64,000 bases of DNA. Source: Pseudonocardia alni (lineage in GTDB: Bacteria; Actinomycetota; Actinomycetes; Mycobacteriales; Pseudonocardiaceae). Positions 1 to 7,683 of the stretch are shown one piece after another; position 1 is the first letter of the stretch, and every line of letters begins with the position of its first letter. A program made the translations under genes and the position numbers. The stretch spans positions 2,418,001-2,482,000 of the forward strand of contig NZ_PHUJ01000003.1 of the NCBI RefSeq assembly GCF_002813375.1. The letters run 5' to 3'. A model generated the notes under the pieces. It was not told the origin of the DNA. It did no database searches and was given only the letters and a program-made list of their open reading frames with translations.

Positions 1-891
1 ATGACTGTCGGACACGACCCCGACCCGAAGCTCGCCGAATACGCGCACCCCGAGCGCCTGGTCACCACCGCCTGGCTGGCGGAGCACCTGAAGGACCCCG
101 GTCTGGTGGTCGTGGAGTCGGACGAGGACGTCCTGCTCTACGACACCGGGCACATCCCCGGCGCGGTGAAGGTCGACTGGCACACCGAGCTCAACGACCC
201 GGTCACCCGTGACTACGTCGACGGCACCCGCTTCGCCGAGATCATGTCCGAGCGTGGCATCGGCCGGGACACCACGATCGTCGTCTACGGGGACCGGAAC
301 AACTGGTGGGCCGCCTACGCGCTGTGGGTGTTCTCCCTGTTCGGCCACACCGACGTGCGGCTGCTCGACGGCGGCCGGTCCAAGTGGGTCGCCGAGGGCC
401 GCGAGATGGTCACCGACGCGCCCGCCCCGGCCCGGGCCGACTACCCGGTCGTCGAGCGCGACGACTCCGGCATCCGTGCCTTCAAGGACGACGTCCTCGC
501 CCACCTGGGCAGGCCACTGGTCGACGTGCGGTCCCCGCAGGAGTACACCGGCGAGAAGCTGCACATGCCCGACTACCCGCAGGAGGGCGCGGTCCGCGGC
601 GGGCACATCCCGGGCGCCGCGAGCGTCCCGTGGGCCCGCGCCGCCGCCGAGGACGGGTCCTTCAGGAGCCGTGCCGAGCTGTCCGCGATCTACGAGCAGG
701 AGCAGGGGCTGTCGGCCTCGGACGACGTCGTCGCCTACTGCCGGATCGGTGAGCGTTCCAGCCACACCTGGTTCGTGCTGACGTACCTGCTGGGCTTCGA
801 CCGGGTCCGCAACTACGACGGCAGCTGGACCGAGTGGGGCAACGCCGTGCGCGTGCCGATCGTGCAGGGCGAGGAGCGCGGGTCCGCGTGA
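1..891 (+). CDS. sseA: Thiosulfate sulfurtransferase, two rhodanese domains (SseA type)
   Basis: Transfers sulfane sulfur from a donor such as thiosulfate to a thiophilic acceptor in the cytoplasm. The 296 residues form two rhodanese domains: an inactive N-terminal one (about 20-135, with [13 protein letters not shown]) and a catalytic one (about 160-285). The active-site loop CRIGERSS carries the nucleophile Cys247. The C-terminal [15 protein letters not shown] is typical of actinobacterial SseA. The gene begins at the first base of the window with ATG, and the length fits a complete protein. Its stop overlaps the GTG of a SufE-like gene and an accA3 gene follows further on, matching the sseA-Rv3284-accA3 order I recall from mycobacteria. 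The SufE-like partner suggests sulfur delivery, but the physiological acceptor is not shown. Confidence 0.93.
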   Translation: MTVGHDPDPKLAEYAHPERLVTTAWLAEHLKDPGLVVVESDEDVLLYDTGHIPGAVKVDWHTELNDPVTRDYVDGTRFAEIMSERGIGRDTTIVVYGDRNNWWAAYALWVFSLFGHTDVRLLDGGRSKWVAEGREMVTDAPAPARADYPVVERDDSGIRAFKDDVLAHLGRPLVDVRSPQEYTGEKLHMPDYPQEGAVRGGHIPGAASVPWARAAAEDGSFRSRAELSAIYEQEQGLSASDDVVAYCRIGERSSHTWFVLTYLLGFDRVRNYDGSWTEWGNAVRVPIVQGEERGSA

Positions 892-1340
892 GCTCCACCG
901 ATCCGGGCACCCTGCCCCCCGATCTCGCCGAGCTGGTCGACGACTTCGCCGCGGTCGGCCCGAAGGACCGTCTCCAGCTGCTGCTGGAGCTGTCCCAGGA
1001 GCTGCCGGACCTGCCCGAGCGCTACGCCGAGACCGCGGACACGATGGAGCAGGTCCACGAGTGCCAGTCGCCGCTGTTCCTCGCCGTCGAGGTGGAGGAC
1101 GGCGGTGAGCGGCCGGTGCACCTGTTCTTCTCCGCGCCGAAGGAGGCGCCGACCACCCGCGGGTTCGCCTCGATCATGGTGACCGGGCTGGACGGGCAGC
1201 CCGCCGCGACGGTGCTGGCCGTGCCGGACGACTTCTACACCGACCTCGGCCTCGCCGAGGCCGTCAGCCCGCTACGGCTGCGCGGCATCGCGGCGATGCT
1301 GGCGCGCATCAAGAACCAGGTGCGGGCCGCGACCGCCTGA
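888..1340 (+). CDS. SufE-family sulfur acceptor protein
   Basis: Small (150 aa) SufE-fold protein that in characterised relatives accepts persulfide sulfur from a desulfurase or sulfurtransferase. The family signature HECQSPLF is present, with the acceptor Cys59. I chose the GTG at 888 because it overlaps the rhodanese stop (GTGA) and places the protein start just before the conserved [12 protein letters not shown] helix; a longer in-frame start at 834 would lie inside sseA. Translational coupling to sseA implies that the two work together. A strong stem-loop follows at 1361-1397. Homologous position to mycobacterial Rv3284 is from memory. Confidence 0.9.
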   Translation: MSSTDPGTLPPDLAELVDDFAAVGPKDRLQLLLELSQELPDLPERYAETADTMEQVHECQSPLFLAVEVEDGGERPVHLFFSAPKEAPTTRGFASIMVTGLDGQPAATVLAVPDDFYTDLGLAEAVSPLRLRGIAAMLARIKNQVRAATA

Positions 1341-1360
1341 GCCCCGCACACTCACTCCCG

Positions 1361-1397
1361 CGACAGCCGGGGTCACCGTCGGTGATCCCGGCTGTCG
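1361..1397 (+). terminator. Stem-loop terminator after the sseA-sufE pair
   Basis: Arms 1361-1376 and 1382-1397 pair over 16 bases with one G-U pair and a 5-base loop (left arm begins CGACAGCCGG). No U-run follows, as is common for actinobacterial terminators. It sits 21 bases after the SufE stop. Confidence 0.7.
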
Positions 1398-1507
1398 TCG
1401 TCCGCGCTCCTTCCTCAAGTCCACCTCAAATCGGTCACCCGGTCGGGGTGAGCGGGCGCACACTGCTTCGAACGACGAAGTGTCGCTCACCGCAGGGGGT
1501 GGTGGAG

Positions 1508-2455
1508 ATGGGCACGAACCTCACCGGGGACACCTGGGGCATCCCGGGTCAGACCTTCCTGGTCCTCTACGTCGTCGCGCTGGTCCTGGTCTCCGGGATC
1601 GTGCTGCGCCGGCGGCGGACGATCGCGCAGGGGGATCCGCGCGGCGCCCGCACCCTCGACAGCAGGCCCGAGGACGTCGCGTACCTCAACGGCGGCCCCG
1701 AGCTGGCCGTGTACGCGGCCCTGTCGGCCATGCACGTCGACGGCAGTCTGGTCACCTCCGGCCGCACCACGGGCCAGGTGCGGGCGGGCCGGGTCCCCGG
1801 GCACGGCGCGTCGGCGCTGCAGCGGGCGATCCACCGCTCCGCGCAGCGTCTGACCCCGGGCCGGATGCTGGGCACCCACGAGCCGGTCCGCACCGAGCTG
1901 GCCCGGGCCGCGCAGCGGCTGGAGACCGCGGGGCTGCTGCTGTCCCCGGCCGACCGGGTCCGTTACCGGGCGACCGCCTGGCCGGTCGGGGTGCTCGCCC
2001 TGGCCGGTGCGGTCCGGATCGCCGCCGGTCTGGGCGGTGGGCGCCCGGTCGGGTTCCTGCTCGCGCTCGTCGCCGCCACCGCGGTGTTCGCCACGGTGCT
2101 CGCGACGCGGGTGCCCGACCGGACCCGGGCCGGGGACGCCGCGCTCACCGTCGTCCGGTCCCGGAACGACGCGCTGTCGCCGTCGATGCGCCCGGACTGG
2201 ACGGCCGTCGGGCCCGCCGCGGCCGCGCTGTCGGTCGGCGCGTTCGGGGTCGGCGCGATGCTGGCCGCCGAGCCCGCCTTCGCCGAGGAGCTCGCCGCGC
2301 AGAAGCTCGCCACGCTCGGTGGGGCGCCCGCCGCGACCGGGGGCGGCTCCTCCGACGGCGGTGGCGTCGTCGGCTGGTCCGGCGGTGACAGTGGCGGGAG
2401 CAGCTGCGGCGGAGGCGGCGGGGGCTGTGGCGGCGGAGGCGGCTGCGGCGGCTGA
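1508..2455 (+). CDS. TIGR04222-type membrane protein with Cys/Gly C-terminal tail
   Basis: 315-aa protein with one hydrophobic segment at about 15-34 (FLVLYVVALVLVSGIVL), then the PEDVAYLNGGPELAVYAAL motif at about 54-72 that I associate with the TIGR04222 domain, a further hydrophobic pair near 155-205 and another near 235-260. The last 40 residues are almost only Gly and Ser with three cysteines (C300, C307, C313) in SSCGGGGGGCGGGGGCGG. The ATG at 1508 is chosen over an upstream GTG at 1502 because AGGGGG at 1494-1499 is then 8 bases away. A DUF692 enzyme gene follows after a hairpin. No function is established; the tail could bind metal, be crosslinked, or be a substrate of the DUF692 enzyme. 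Confidence 0.75.
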   Translation: MGTNLTGDTWGIPGQTFLVLYVVALVLVSGIVLRRRRTIAQGDPRGARTLDSRPEDVAYLNGGPELAVYAALSAMHVDGSLVTSGRTTGQVRAGRVPGHGASALQRAIHRSAQRLTPGRMLGTHEPVRTELARAAQRLETAGLLLSPADRVRYRATAWPVGVLALAGAVRIAAGLGGGRPVGFLLALVAATAVFATVLATRVPDRTRAGDAALTVVRSRNDALSPSMRPDWTAVGPAAAALSVGAFGVGAMLAAEPAFAEELAAQKLATLGGAPAATGGGSSDGGGVVGWSGGDSGGSSCGGGGGGCGGGGGCGG

Positions 2456-2477
2456 GCCCGCGCGGGGGACCGGATCT

Positions 2478-2525
2478 GCCGTCCCCGCAGCTGCACCGTG
2501 GGGGGTGTGAAGCTGCGGGGACGGC
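2478..2525 (+). promoter_or_regulatory. 15-bp perfect stem-loop between tail protein and DUF692 gene
   Basis: Arms 2478-2492 (GCCGTCCCCGCAGCT) and 2511-2525 are exact inverted copies around an 18-base loop. It lies 22 bases after the upstream stop and 22 bases before the DUF692 start, so it could act as a partial terminator or mRNA-stabilising hairpin that makes the first gene more abundant than the enzyme gene. Confidence 0.65.
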
Positions 2526-2547
2526 TCGTACGGGCGGAGGTGGCGAC

Positions 2548-3441
2548 ATGACGGGTGTCCCGGGCGGGACCGGGGTCGGCTGGCGCAGCGGTGTCGCCGC
2601 CGTCCTCGACGACGTCGACGGTCTCGCGTTCCACGAGGTCATCGCCGAGTCGCTGCGCCCGGGCGCGGTGCCGGCGTCGCTGCGGCGCAGGCCGGTCGTC
2701 GTGCACGGGGTGCGGCTGTCGCCCGGCTCTCCCGAGGGCGTCGACCCGGGCAGGGTCGCCCACCTCGCGGCCTGCGCCGCGGCGACGGGTGCGGCGCTGG
2801 TCAGCGAGCACATCGCGTTCACCCGGGCCGGCGGGATCGAGGCGGGGCACCTGCTGCCGCTGCCCCGCACCCGCGAGGCGCTCGACGTGCTCGTCGCCAA
2901 CGTGACGGCGACGCGCGCGGAGCTGGACGTCCCGCTGGCGCTGGAGCCGATCGCGGCCCTGTTCGACTGGCCCGACGACGAGTTCGACGAGGCGGGCTTC
3001 CTGCACCGGCTGCACGACCGGACCGGGGCGCCGCTGCTCCTGGACGTCGCGAACGTGTTCGTCAACGCCCGCAACCGGGGCCGTGACCCGCGGGCGGACG
3101 TCGACGCGCTGCTCGCCGGGCTTCCGCCCGGGGCGGTGGCCTACTGCCACGTCGCCGGGCACGCCGCCGACGCGGCGGGGCTGCTGCACGACACCCACAC
3201 CGACCCCGTCCCGGACGCGGTGCTGGCGCTGCTGACCCACACCGTCGCGCAGCTGCCGGTGCCGCCACCGGTGATGCTGGAACGCGACGGCCGCTACCCG
3301 CCCGCCGCGGTGCTGCGCGCGGAGCTGGACGCCGTCGCGGCCGCCGCCGGGCACGCGGCGCCGTGCCGGGCGGGTGCGGGCGCCGGGCACGGGGCCGGGC
3401 CGGTGGCGGCGCCCGCCGCGGACGGGCCGGGCCCGACGTGA
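2548..3441 (+). CDS. DUF692 (MbnB/TglH-like) multinuclear iron enzyme
   Basis: 297-aa TIM-barrel protein of the DUF692 family. Characterised relatives (MbnB, TglH, ChrH) are iron-dependent oxygenases that modify cysteine residues of ribosomal peptides together with a partner protein. The ligand set expected for the family is intact: His53 (VVHGV), His88 (SEH), Glu133 (LEP), Asp166 (LLDVANVFVNA), His201 and His205 (HVAGH), Asp215/His217 (HDTH) and Glu245 (LERDG). ATG at 2548 is preceded by GGAGG at 2536-2540. It lies between a Cys/Gly-tailed membrane protein and a small gene that starts inside its stop. The last 45 residues are Ala/Gly-rich and probably disordered. The actual substrate is unknown. 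Confidence 0.88.
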   Translation: MTGVPGGTGVGWRSGVAAVLDDVDGLAFHEVIAESLRPGAVPASLRRRPVVVHGVRLSPGSPEGVDPGRVAHLAACAAATGAALVSEHIAFTRAGGIEAGHLLPLPRTREALDVLVANVTATRAELDVPLALEPIAALFDWPDDEFDEAGFLHRLHDRTGAPLLLDVANVFVNARNRGRDPRADVDALLAGLPPGAVAYCHVAGHAADAAGLLHDTHTDPVPDAVLALLTHTVAQLPVPPPVMLERDGRYPPAAVLRAELDAVAAAAGHAAPCRAGAGAGHGAGPVAAPAADGPGPT

Positions 3442-3872
3442 GCGACGGGCTCGCGCGGCGGCAGGCCGCGCTGGTGGCGGCGCTCGTCGCCGGCGGGACG
3501 GACCCGGCCGGGTTCGACGCGGCGCGCCTGGCCGCGACCCGGGCGGCGCTGCTGCGCAAGCGGGCCGGGCTCGTCGCCGCGGCGTGGCCGCTACTCGCCG
3601 CCGACGCCGGGGCGGACTGGCAGGCCCGGTTCGGCGCCCACTTCGAGGGCGTCGCCCCCTACGGCCCGGAGCGGGAGGGCTGGGACCTGGCCCGCGAGCT
3701 CGCGGCCGCCGGGCGGCTCGGTGCGGGCGCACGGCGCGAGCTGGCCGCACGCGAGGCGGCGCTGCACTACGACGGACGCACCGCCCCGCGACCCCGGAAC
3801 CGCCTGTCCCGATGGTGGCACCGGTCACGACGGGAACGATCAGGGCCGAGGTCCGGGCCCTCGGACGGGTGA
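3438..3872 (+). CDS. Small partner protein of the DUF692 enzyme (SCO6045-like)
   Basis: 144 residues from a GTG that overlaps the DUF692 stop (GTGA), so the two are translationally coupled. The N-terminal part (LARRQAALVAALVAGG, about 5-25) is helical. The middle contains FEGVAPYGPEREGWDLARELAAAGRL, the pattern I recall from actinobacterial SCO6045-like proteins found beside DUF692 genes. The C-terminus is Arg/Pro-rich and weakly conserved-looking. By analogy with MbnC/TglI partners it may bring substrate to the DUF692 enzyme; that is inference. There are no membrane segments and no signal peptide. Confidence 0.65.
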   Translation: MSDGLARRQAALVAALVAGGTDPAGFDAARLAATRAALLRKRAGLVAAAWPLLAADAGADWQARFGAHFEGVAPYGPEREGWDLARELAAAGRLGAGARRELAAREAALHYDGRTAPRPRNRLSRWWHRSRRERSGPRSGPSDG

Positions 3873-3924
3873 CGACGTTGCCATCGCCACATTCCCCACC
3901 GGTAACTTCCGGCGGCTCTGCTCT

Positions 3925-3930
3925 TACACT
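3925..3930 (+). promoter_or_regulatory. Likely -10 element for accA3
   Basis: TACACT fits the actinobacterial TANNNT -10 and lies 56 bases before the accA3 start. A weak TAACTT occupies the -35 area. Judged by eye only. Confidence 0.35.
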
Positions 3931-3986
3931 CCGCCTAACCCTGCGCCGGAGCATCGGGCCGGCGCCGTGACCGGAGGAGTTCGACT

Positions 3987-5765
3987 GTGCCCGCACTGCG
4001 CAAAGTGCTCGTCGCCAACCGGGGAGAGATCGCCGTCCGCGTGATCCGAGCAGCGAAGGACGCGGGGCTTCAGAGCGTCGCCGTCTATGCCGACCCGGAC
4101 CGGGACGCGATGTTCGTGCGGCTCGCCGACGAGGCCTTCGCGCTGGGTGGCTCCACCGCCGCCGAGTCCTACCTCGACATCGAGAAGGTCATCGGTGCCG
4201 CGAAGCAGGCCGGTGCCGACGCGATCCACCCCGGCTACGGCTTCCTGTCGGAGAACGCCGACTTCGCCCAGGCCGTGATCGACGCCGACCTCACCTGGAT
4301 CGGCCCGTCGCCGCAGTCGATCCGCGACCTCGGCGACAAGGTGACCGCACGTCACATCGCCCTGAAGGCCGGCGCCCCGTTGGTGCCCGGCACCAAGGAC
4401 CCGGTGAAGGACGCGGACGAGGTCATCGCCTTCGCCGACGAGCACGGCCTGCCGGTCGCGATCAAGGCCGCCTTCGGCGGTGGCGGGCGCGGCATGAAGG
4501 TCGCCCGCGAGCGCTCCGAGATCGCGGAGCTGTACGAGTCCGCGGTCCGTGAGGCCACCGCGGCGTTCGGCCGCGGCGAGTGCTTCGTCGAGCGCTACCT
4601 GGACAAGCCGCGCCACGTCGAGGCCCAGGTGCTGGCCGACCAGCACGGGAACGTCGTCGTCGTCGGGACGCGGGACTGCTCGCTGCAGCGCCGCTTCCAG
4701 AAGCTCGTCGAGGAGGCGCCCGCGCCGTTCCTGAGCGACGAGCAGCGCAAGACCCTGTACGACGCCTCGAAGGCGATCTGCAAGGAGGCCGGCTACTACG
4801 GCGCCGGCACCGTCGAGTTCCTGGTCGGCCAGGACGGCATGATCACCTTCCTCGAGGTCAACACCCGTCTGCAGGTCGAGCACCCGGTCTCGGAGGAGAC
4901 CACCGGGATCGACCTGGTCCGCCAGATGTTCCGGATCGCCGAGGGCCAGGAGCTGGACTTCGACGACGACCCGCAGCCGCGCGGGCACGCGATCGAGTTC
5001 CGCATCAACGGCGAGGACGCCGGGCGCAACTTCCTGCCGGCGCCGGGCACCGTCGAGCGGATCTGGTACCCGGCCGGCCCGGGCGTCCGGATGGACGCGG
5101 GCGTCGAGGACGGCTCGGTCATCGGGGGTCAGTTCGACTCGCTGCTGGCCAAGCTGATCGTGTGGGGCAGCGACCGGCAGCAGGCGCTGCAGCGGGCCCG
5201 TCGCGCACTCGGCGAGTTCAAGGTCGAGGGCATGGCGACCGTGCTCGAGTTCCACCGTCTCGTCGTCGAGGACCCGGCCTACGCCGCCGAGACCCTCGAG
5301 GACTTCACCGTGCACACCCGCTGGATCGAGACCGAGTGGGACAACACCGTCCCGCCGTTCGAGGGCGGCGCGGGTGCCGAGGACGAGTCCGGCGAGCGGC
5401 AGACCGTCGTCGTCGAGGTCGGCGGGCGACGCCTGGAGGTCTCGCTGCCCGGTGACCTCGCCCTCGGCGGCGGCGGCAACGGCGGCGGCGCGGCCAAGTC
5501 GGCCCCACGCAAGCGCGGCGGCAAGGGCGGCGGCGGAGCGAAGGCCTCCGGCGACGCCGTCACCGCGCCGATGCAGGGCACGATCATCAAGGTCGCGGTC
5601 TCCGAGGGCGACACCGTCGAGGTGGGTGACCTGATCGTCGTCCTCGAGGCGATGAAGATGGAGAACCCGGTCACCGCGACCAAGGCCGGCACCGTGACCG
5701 GCCTGGACGCGGAGCAGGGCGCCTCGGTCACCCAGGGCACGGTCATCTGCGAGATCAAGGACTGA
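3987..5765 (+). CDS. accA3: Acyl-CoA carboxylase alpha subunit (biotin carboxylase + BCCP)
   Basis: 592-aa biotin-dependent carboxylase subunit: a biotin carboxylase domain (about 1-450) carboxylates biotin using ATP and bicarbonate, and a C-terminal carrier domain (about 520-592) holds the biotin on Lys557 of EAMKMEN. The ATP-grasp glycine loop FGGGGRGMK and the [14 protein letters not shown] active-site segment are present. A Gly/Lys-rich linker lies at about 490-525. GTG at 3987 is preceded by GGAGGAG. In mycobacteria AccA3 is shared by acetyl-, propionyl- and long-chain acyl-CoA carboxylases; the beta subunits are not in this window. A GNAT gene follows 14 bases downstream. Confidence 0.95.
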   Translation: MPALRKVLVANRGEIAVRVIRAAKDAGLQSVAVYADPDRDAMFVRLADEAFALGGSTAAESYLDIEKVIGAAKQAGADAIHPGYGFLSENADFAQAVIDADLTWIGPSPQSIRDLGDKVTARHIALKAGAPLVPGTKDPVKDADEVIAFADEHGLPVAIKAAFGGGGRGMKVARERSEIAELYESAVREATAAFGRGECFVERYLDKPRHVEAQVLADQHGNVVVVGTRDCSLQRRFQKLVEEAPAPFLSDEQRKTLYDASKAICKEAGYYGAGTVEFLVGQDGMITFLEVNTRLQVEHPVSEETTGIDLVRQMFRIAEGQELDFDDDPQPRGHAIEFRINGEDAGRNFLPAPGTVERIWYPAGPGVRMDAGVEDGSVIGGQFDSLLAKLIVWGSDRQQALQRARRALGEFKVEGMATVLEFHRLVVEDPAYAAETLEDFTVHTRWIETEWDNTVPPFEGGAGAEDESGERQTVVVEVGGRRLEVSLPGDLALGGGGNGGGAAKSAPRKRGGKGGGGAKASGDAVTAPMQGTIIKVAVSEGDTVEVGDLIVVLEAMKMENPVTATKAGTVTGLDAEQGASVTQGTVICEIKD

Positions 5766-5779
5766 GTCCCCTGGACCAG

Positions 5780-6364
5780 GTGCCCGCCCCCGCTCCCGAC
5801 CCGGTGCTCGACCCGGTCGAGATCAACGCCGGGACGTGGTACCTGCGCGGACCACGGCACGACGGCCGGGTGGACGACCGCCCGGCCGTCGCCGCGTCCT
5901 GCCGGGACCCGGAGATCCGGCGCTGGCGCAACCGTCCGGACCCGGCCGCCCCGGACTTCGACGAGCAGGTGACCGCGCACGTCGCGGACCGGATCGACGG
6001 CTGGGCCCGCGGCACCCGCTGTGCCTGGGCCGTCGCCGAGCCGACGACCGGGGAGATGCTCGGCGAGATCACCCTGGAGCACCTGGACATCGCCCACGGC
6101 ACCGCCGAGCTGCGCTGCTGGACGCTGCCCGGCGCCCGCGGACGCGGCCTGGCCCGCACCGCGGCCGGGGCGGTCGTGCGCTTCGCCTTCGGCGGGCTCG
6201 GGTTGCACCGCGTCACCTGGATGCACGCCGAGCCGAACCGGGCGTCGGCCGCCGTCGCCGCGGCGCTGGGGTTCGTGCCGGAGGGGCGGCTGCGGGAGGC
6301 GTGGACCGTCGACGGCGAGCGGGTCGACGTCGTCGTGCTGGGGCGGTTGGTGGGCGAGGGCTGA
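5780..6364 (+). CDS. GNAT-family N-acetyltransferase (RimJ/RimL-like)
   Basis: 194-aa acetyltransferase. The acetyl-CoA pyrophosphate loop is seen in PGARGRGLARTAAGAVVRFAF (about 115-135), followed by HRVTWMHAEPNRASAAVAAALGFVPEG, the usual motif-B helix and GF turn of the family that acetylates amino groups of proteins or small molecules. It begins 14 bases after accA3 with GTG and is probably in the same transcript. The substrate cannot be read from the sequence; the LGFVPEGRLREAW ending resembles ribosomal-protein acetyltransferases of the RimJ type. Confidence 0.85.
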   Translation: MPAPAPDPVLDPVEINAGTWYLRGPRHDGRVDDRPAVAASCRDPEIRRWRNRPDPAAPDFDEQVTAHVADRIDGWARGTRCAWAVAEPTTGEMLGEITLEHLDIAHGTAELRCWTLPGARGRGLARTAAGAVVRFAFGGLGLHRVTWMHAEPNRASAAVAAALGFVPEGRLREAWTVDGERVDVVVLGRLVGEG

Positions 6365-6672
6365 GGCGGTCCGCGCGGCCCCGTCGCCCGCGCGTCGACA
6401 ACCGCGTGCCGCGTTCCGTGGAACGCGCTGTGCCGACCGGGTCACCGCCCGTTGACCGGCACGTCGCGCCGTTCTAGCGTTCCCGGCGTGTCGCGCACGC
6501 CGTCCGGCGCCCGCGGCACGCAACGTCACAACTCCACAGCCGACCCGTGTGCCCGATCCACGGGGCCCGGAACTACCGCCACGCGGAGTACCGCGCCGCG
6601 GATCCGCTCGCCACGCAGGCCCAGCCGCGCCGTGAGCCGTCCCAGTTCGACCGAGACGTCACAGGATCCGTC
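6365..6672. other. Gap of 308 bases: promoter plus long leader
   Basis: Holds a good promoter at 6452-6480 and then about 185 bases of leader before the exonuclease-like gene. An out-of-frame reading from GTG 6488 is Arg/Ser/Thr-rich and does not look like a protein. No RNA gene was recognised. Confidence 0.5.
6452..6480 (+). promoter_or_regulatory. Housekeeping-type promoter
   Basis: TTGACC at 6452-6457 and TAGCGT at 6475-6480 are separated by 17 bases, a textbook primary-sigma arrangement. Transcription should begin near 6487, giving a leader of about 185 bases for the gene starting at 6673. Confidence 0.6.
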
Positions 6673-7179
6673 ATGCCCCCAGAGTTCGACATCGCGCCGA
6701 CGACGTTCCATGTCACGACGCACGTCCACACCGACGGCCCGATCCCGGGCCCGCACTCCCTGCTCACCCTGACCTCCTCCGCGTACGGCGCGGACGGGGT
6801 CCTGATCGGCACCTTCACCGCCAACCTCCGGGAGCTCCCGGGGGCCACCCTGCACCCGACCGCGCTGGCGACCTGGCGCACCCGGGCGGAGGACTGGCTC
6901 CTGACCCGGCGGGCCTCGCGCCCACCGGGGCAGGTGGCGAACGACTACGCAGCCTGGGTCACCGACCTGGGCGAGCGTGCGCTGTTCGTCTCCGACCCGG
7001 AGGAACCGGACCACCTGTTCGTCTACTGGTACCTGCAGCGTTTCGCAGGCCGGTGGCCGTTCGCGGGGACCGTTCCCGCCCTCGGCGGGACTCCCCGGCC
7101 CTGGGCCCCACCGCCGTGCCCGCTGCGCGGGTGCGCCCCGGTCGAGGTCCCGGAGCCGACCGAGGTGACGGCGGCCTGA
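6673..7179 (+). CDS. Exonuclease-fold protein with catalytic acids replaced, truncated
   Basis: 168 residues matching the DnaQ/RNase T-like exonuclease family in GTFTANLRELPGATLHP, VANDYAAWV and LFVYWYLQRFAGRWPF. The first motif of the family, normally DVExDGPIPG, reads HVHTDGPIPG here (about residues 16-25): both catalytic acids (Asp and Glu) are His. The conserved Asp before LFVYWYL is kept (PDHLFVYWYL). The C-terminal motif with the His-x-Asp catalytic pair is absent; the sequence ends in a Pro-rich stretch. The protein is therefore probably not a nuclease and may be a decayed or repurposed paralogue. ATG 6673 gives the family-like N-terminus; an in-frame GTG at 6547 is possible. The family assignment is from memory of conserved motifs. 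Confidence 0.65.
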   Translation: MPPEFDIAPTTFHVTTHVHTDGPIPGPHSLLTLTSSAYGADGVLIGTFTANLRELPGATLHPTALATWRTRAEDWLLTRRASRPPGQVANDYAAWVTDLGERALFVSDPEEPDHLFVYWYLQRFAGRWPFAGTVPALGGTPRPWAPPPCPLRGCAPVEVPEPTEVTAA

Positions 7180-7188
7180 CCGCGACAC

Positions 7189-7232
7189 ACACCCCCGTCC
7201 GCGCCGATGACCACCGGTGCGGACGGGGGTGT
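7189..7232 (+). terminator. Strong stem-loop terminator
   Basis: Arms 7189-7202 (ACACCCCCGTCCGC) and 7219-7232 are perfectly complementary over 14 bases with a 16-base loop, 10 bases after the exonuclease-like gene. Confidence 0.75.
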
Positions 7233-7301
7233 CGTCGTGTGCGGGCTTCGCGATCGCGACCGTTCCGCGGCGAACCGCCGCGGCGACGGCCGGCGCGGGC
7301 C

Positions 7302-7307
7302 TAGCGT
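7302..7307 (+). promoter_or_regulatory. Likely -10 element for the ESX-associated genes
   Basis: TAGCGT lies 46 bases before the GTG at 7348, just after the upstream terminator. No clear -35 was found. Confidence 0.4.
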
Positions 7308-7347
7308 GCGCCCGTCCGTGATCCGCCCGTCCGCACCGGAGGCCGAC

Positions 7348-7683
7348 GTGCCCGACATCCACCCGGACCTGCGTGTCGACCCGGCCGCCCCGGCCGGGGC
7401 GGCGGAGGCGCTCGACCGGGCCGCGTCCCGGCTGGCCGTCGCGCTCCGCACCCTCGACGCCGACGCCCGCCGGGTCGAGCCGTGGCTGGGGGATCCGGCC
7501 AGCGCCGAGGCCGCCGCCCGCTACGCCGTCCACGCCGCGGACGGCCCCGACGCCGCGATCGGCCGGCTGCGCACCCTGCACGCGGAGCTGCTGCGGGCCC
7601 GCGACGCCGCCGGTGCCACCGGGCGTGCCTACACCCGCACCGAGGAGTCGACGACGGACGCGGTGAACCGGGGTGCCCGGTGA
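7348..7683 (+). CDS. EspC/WXG100-like small secreted-type protein
   Basis: 111-residue Ala-rich, all-helical protein with two long helices joined near PWLGDPASAEAAARYA (about 47-62), resembling EspC/WXG100-like helical hairpins exported by type VII (ESX) systems. GTG 7348 has CGGAGG 5 bases upstream; an in-frame GTG at 7318 is possible. Its stop overlaps the next start (GTGA), and the third gene looks like an EspG chaperone, which supports an ESX link. The canonical C-terminal YxxxD/E signal is not obvious; TGRAYTRTEE near the C-terminus (YTRTE) fits it loosely. Confidence 0.6.
   Translation: MPDIHPDLRVDPAAPAGAAEALDRAASRLAVALRTLDADARRVEPWLGDPASAEAAARYAVHAADGPDAAIGRLRTLHAELLRARDAAGATGRAYTRTEESTTDAVNRGAR

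Noticed and set aside
1963..3996. 677-residue open frame on the minus strand opposite the DUF692 genes
   Set aside because: Arg/Pro/Gly-rich shadow of the plus-strand genes, which carry clear protein motifs; typical of very GC-rich DNA.
6488..6772. Possible leaderless ORF from GTG 6488 placed exactly at the expected transcription start
   Set aside because: The product is Arg/Ser/Thr-rich noise and overlaps the exonuclease-like gene out of frame; the position is probably coincidence.
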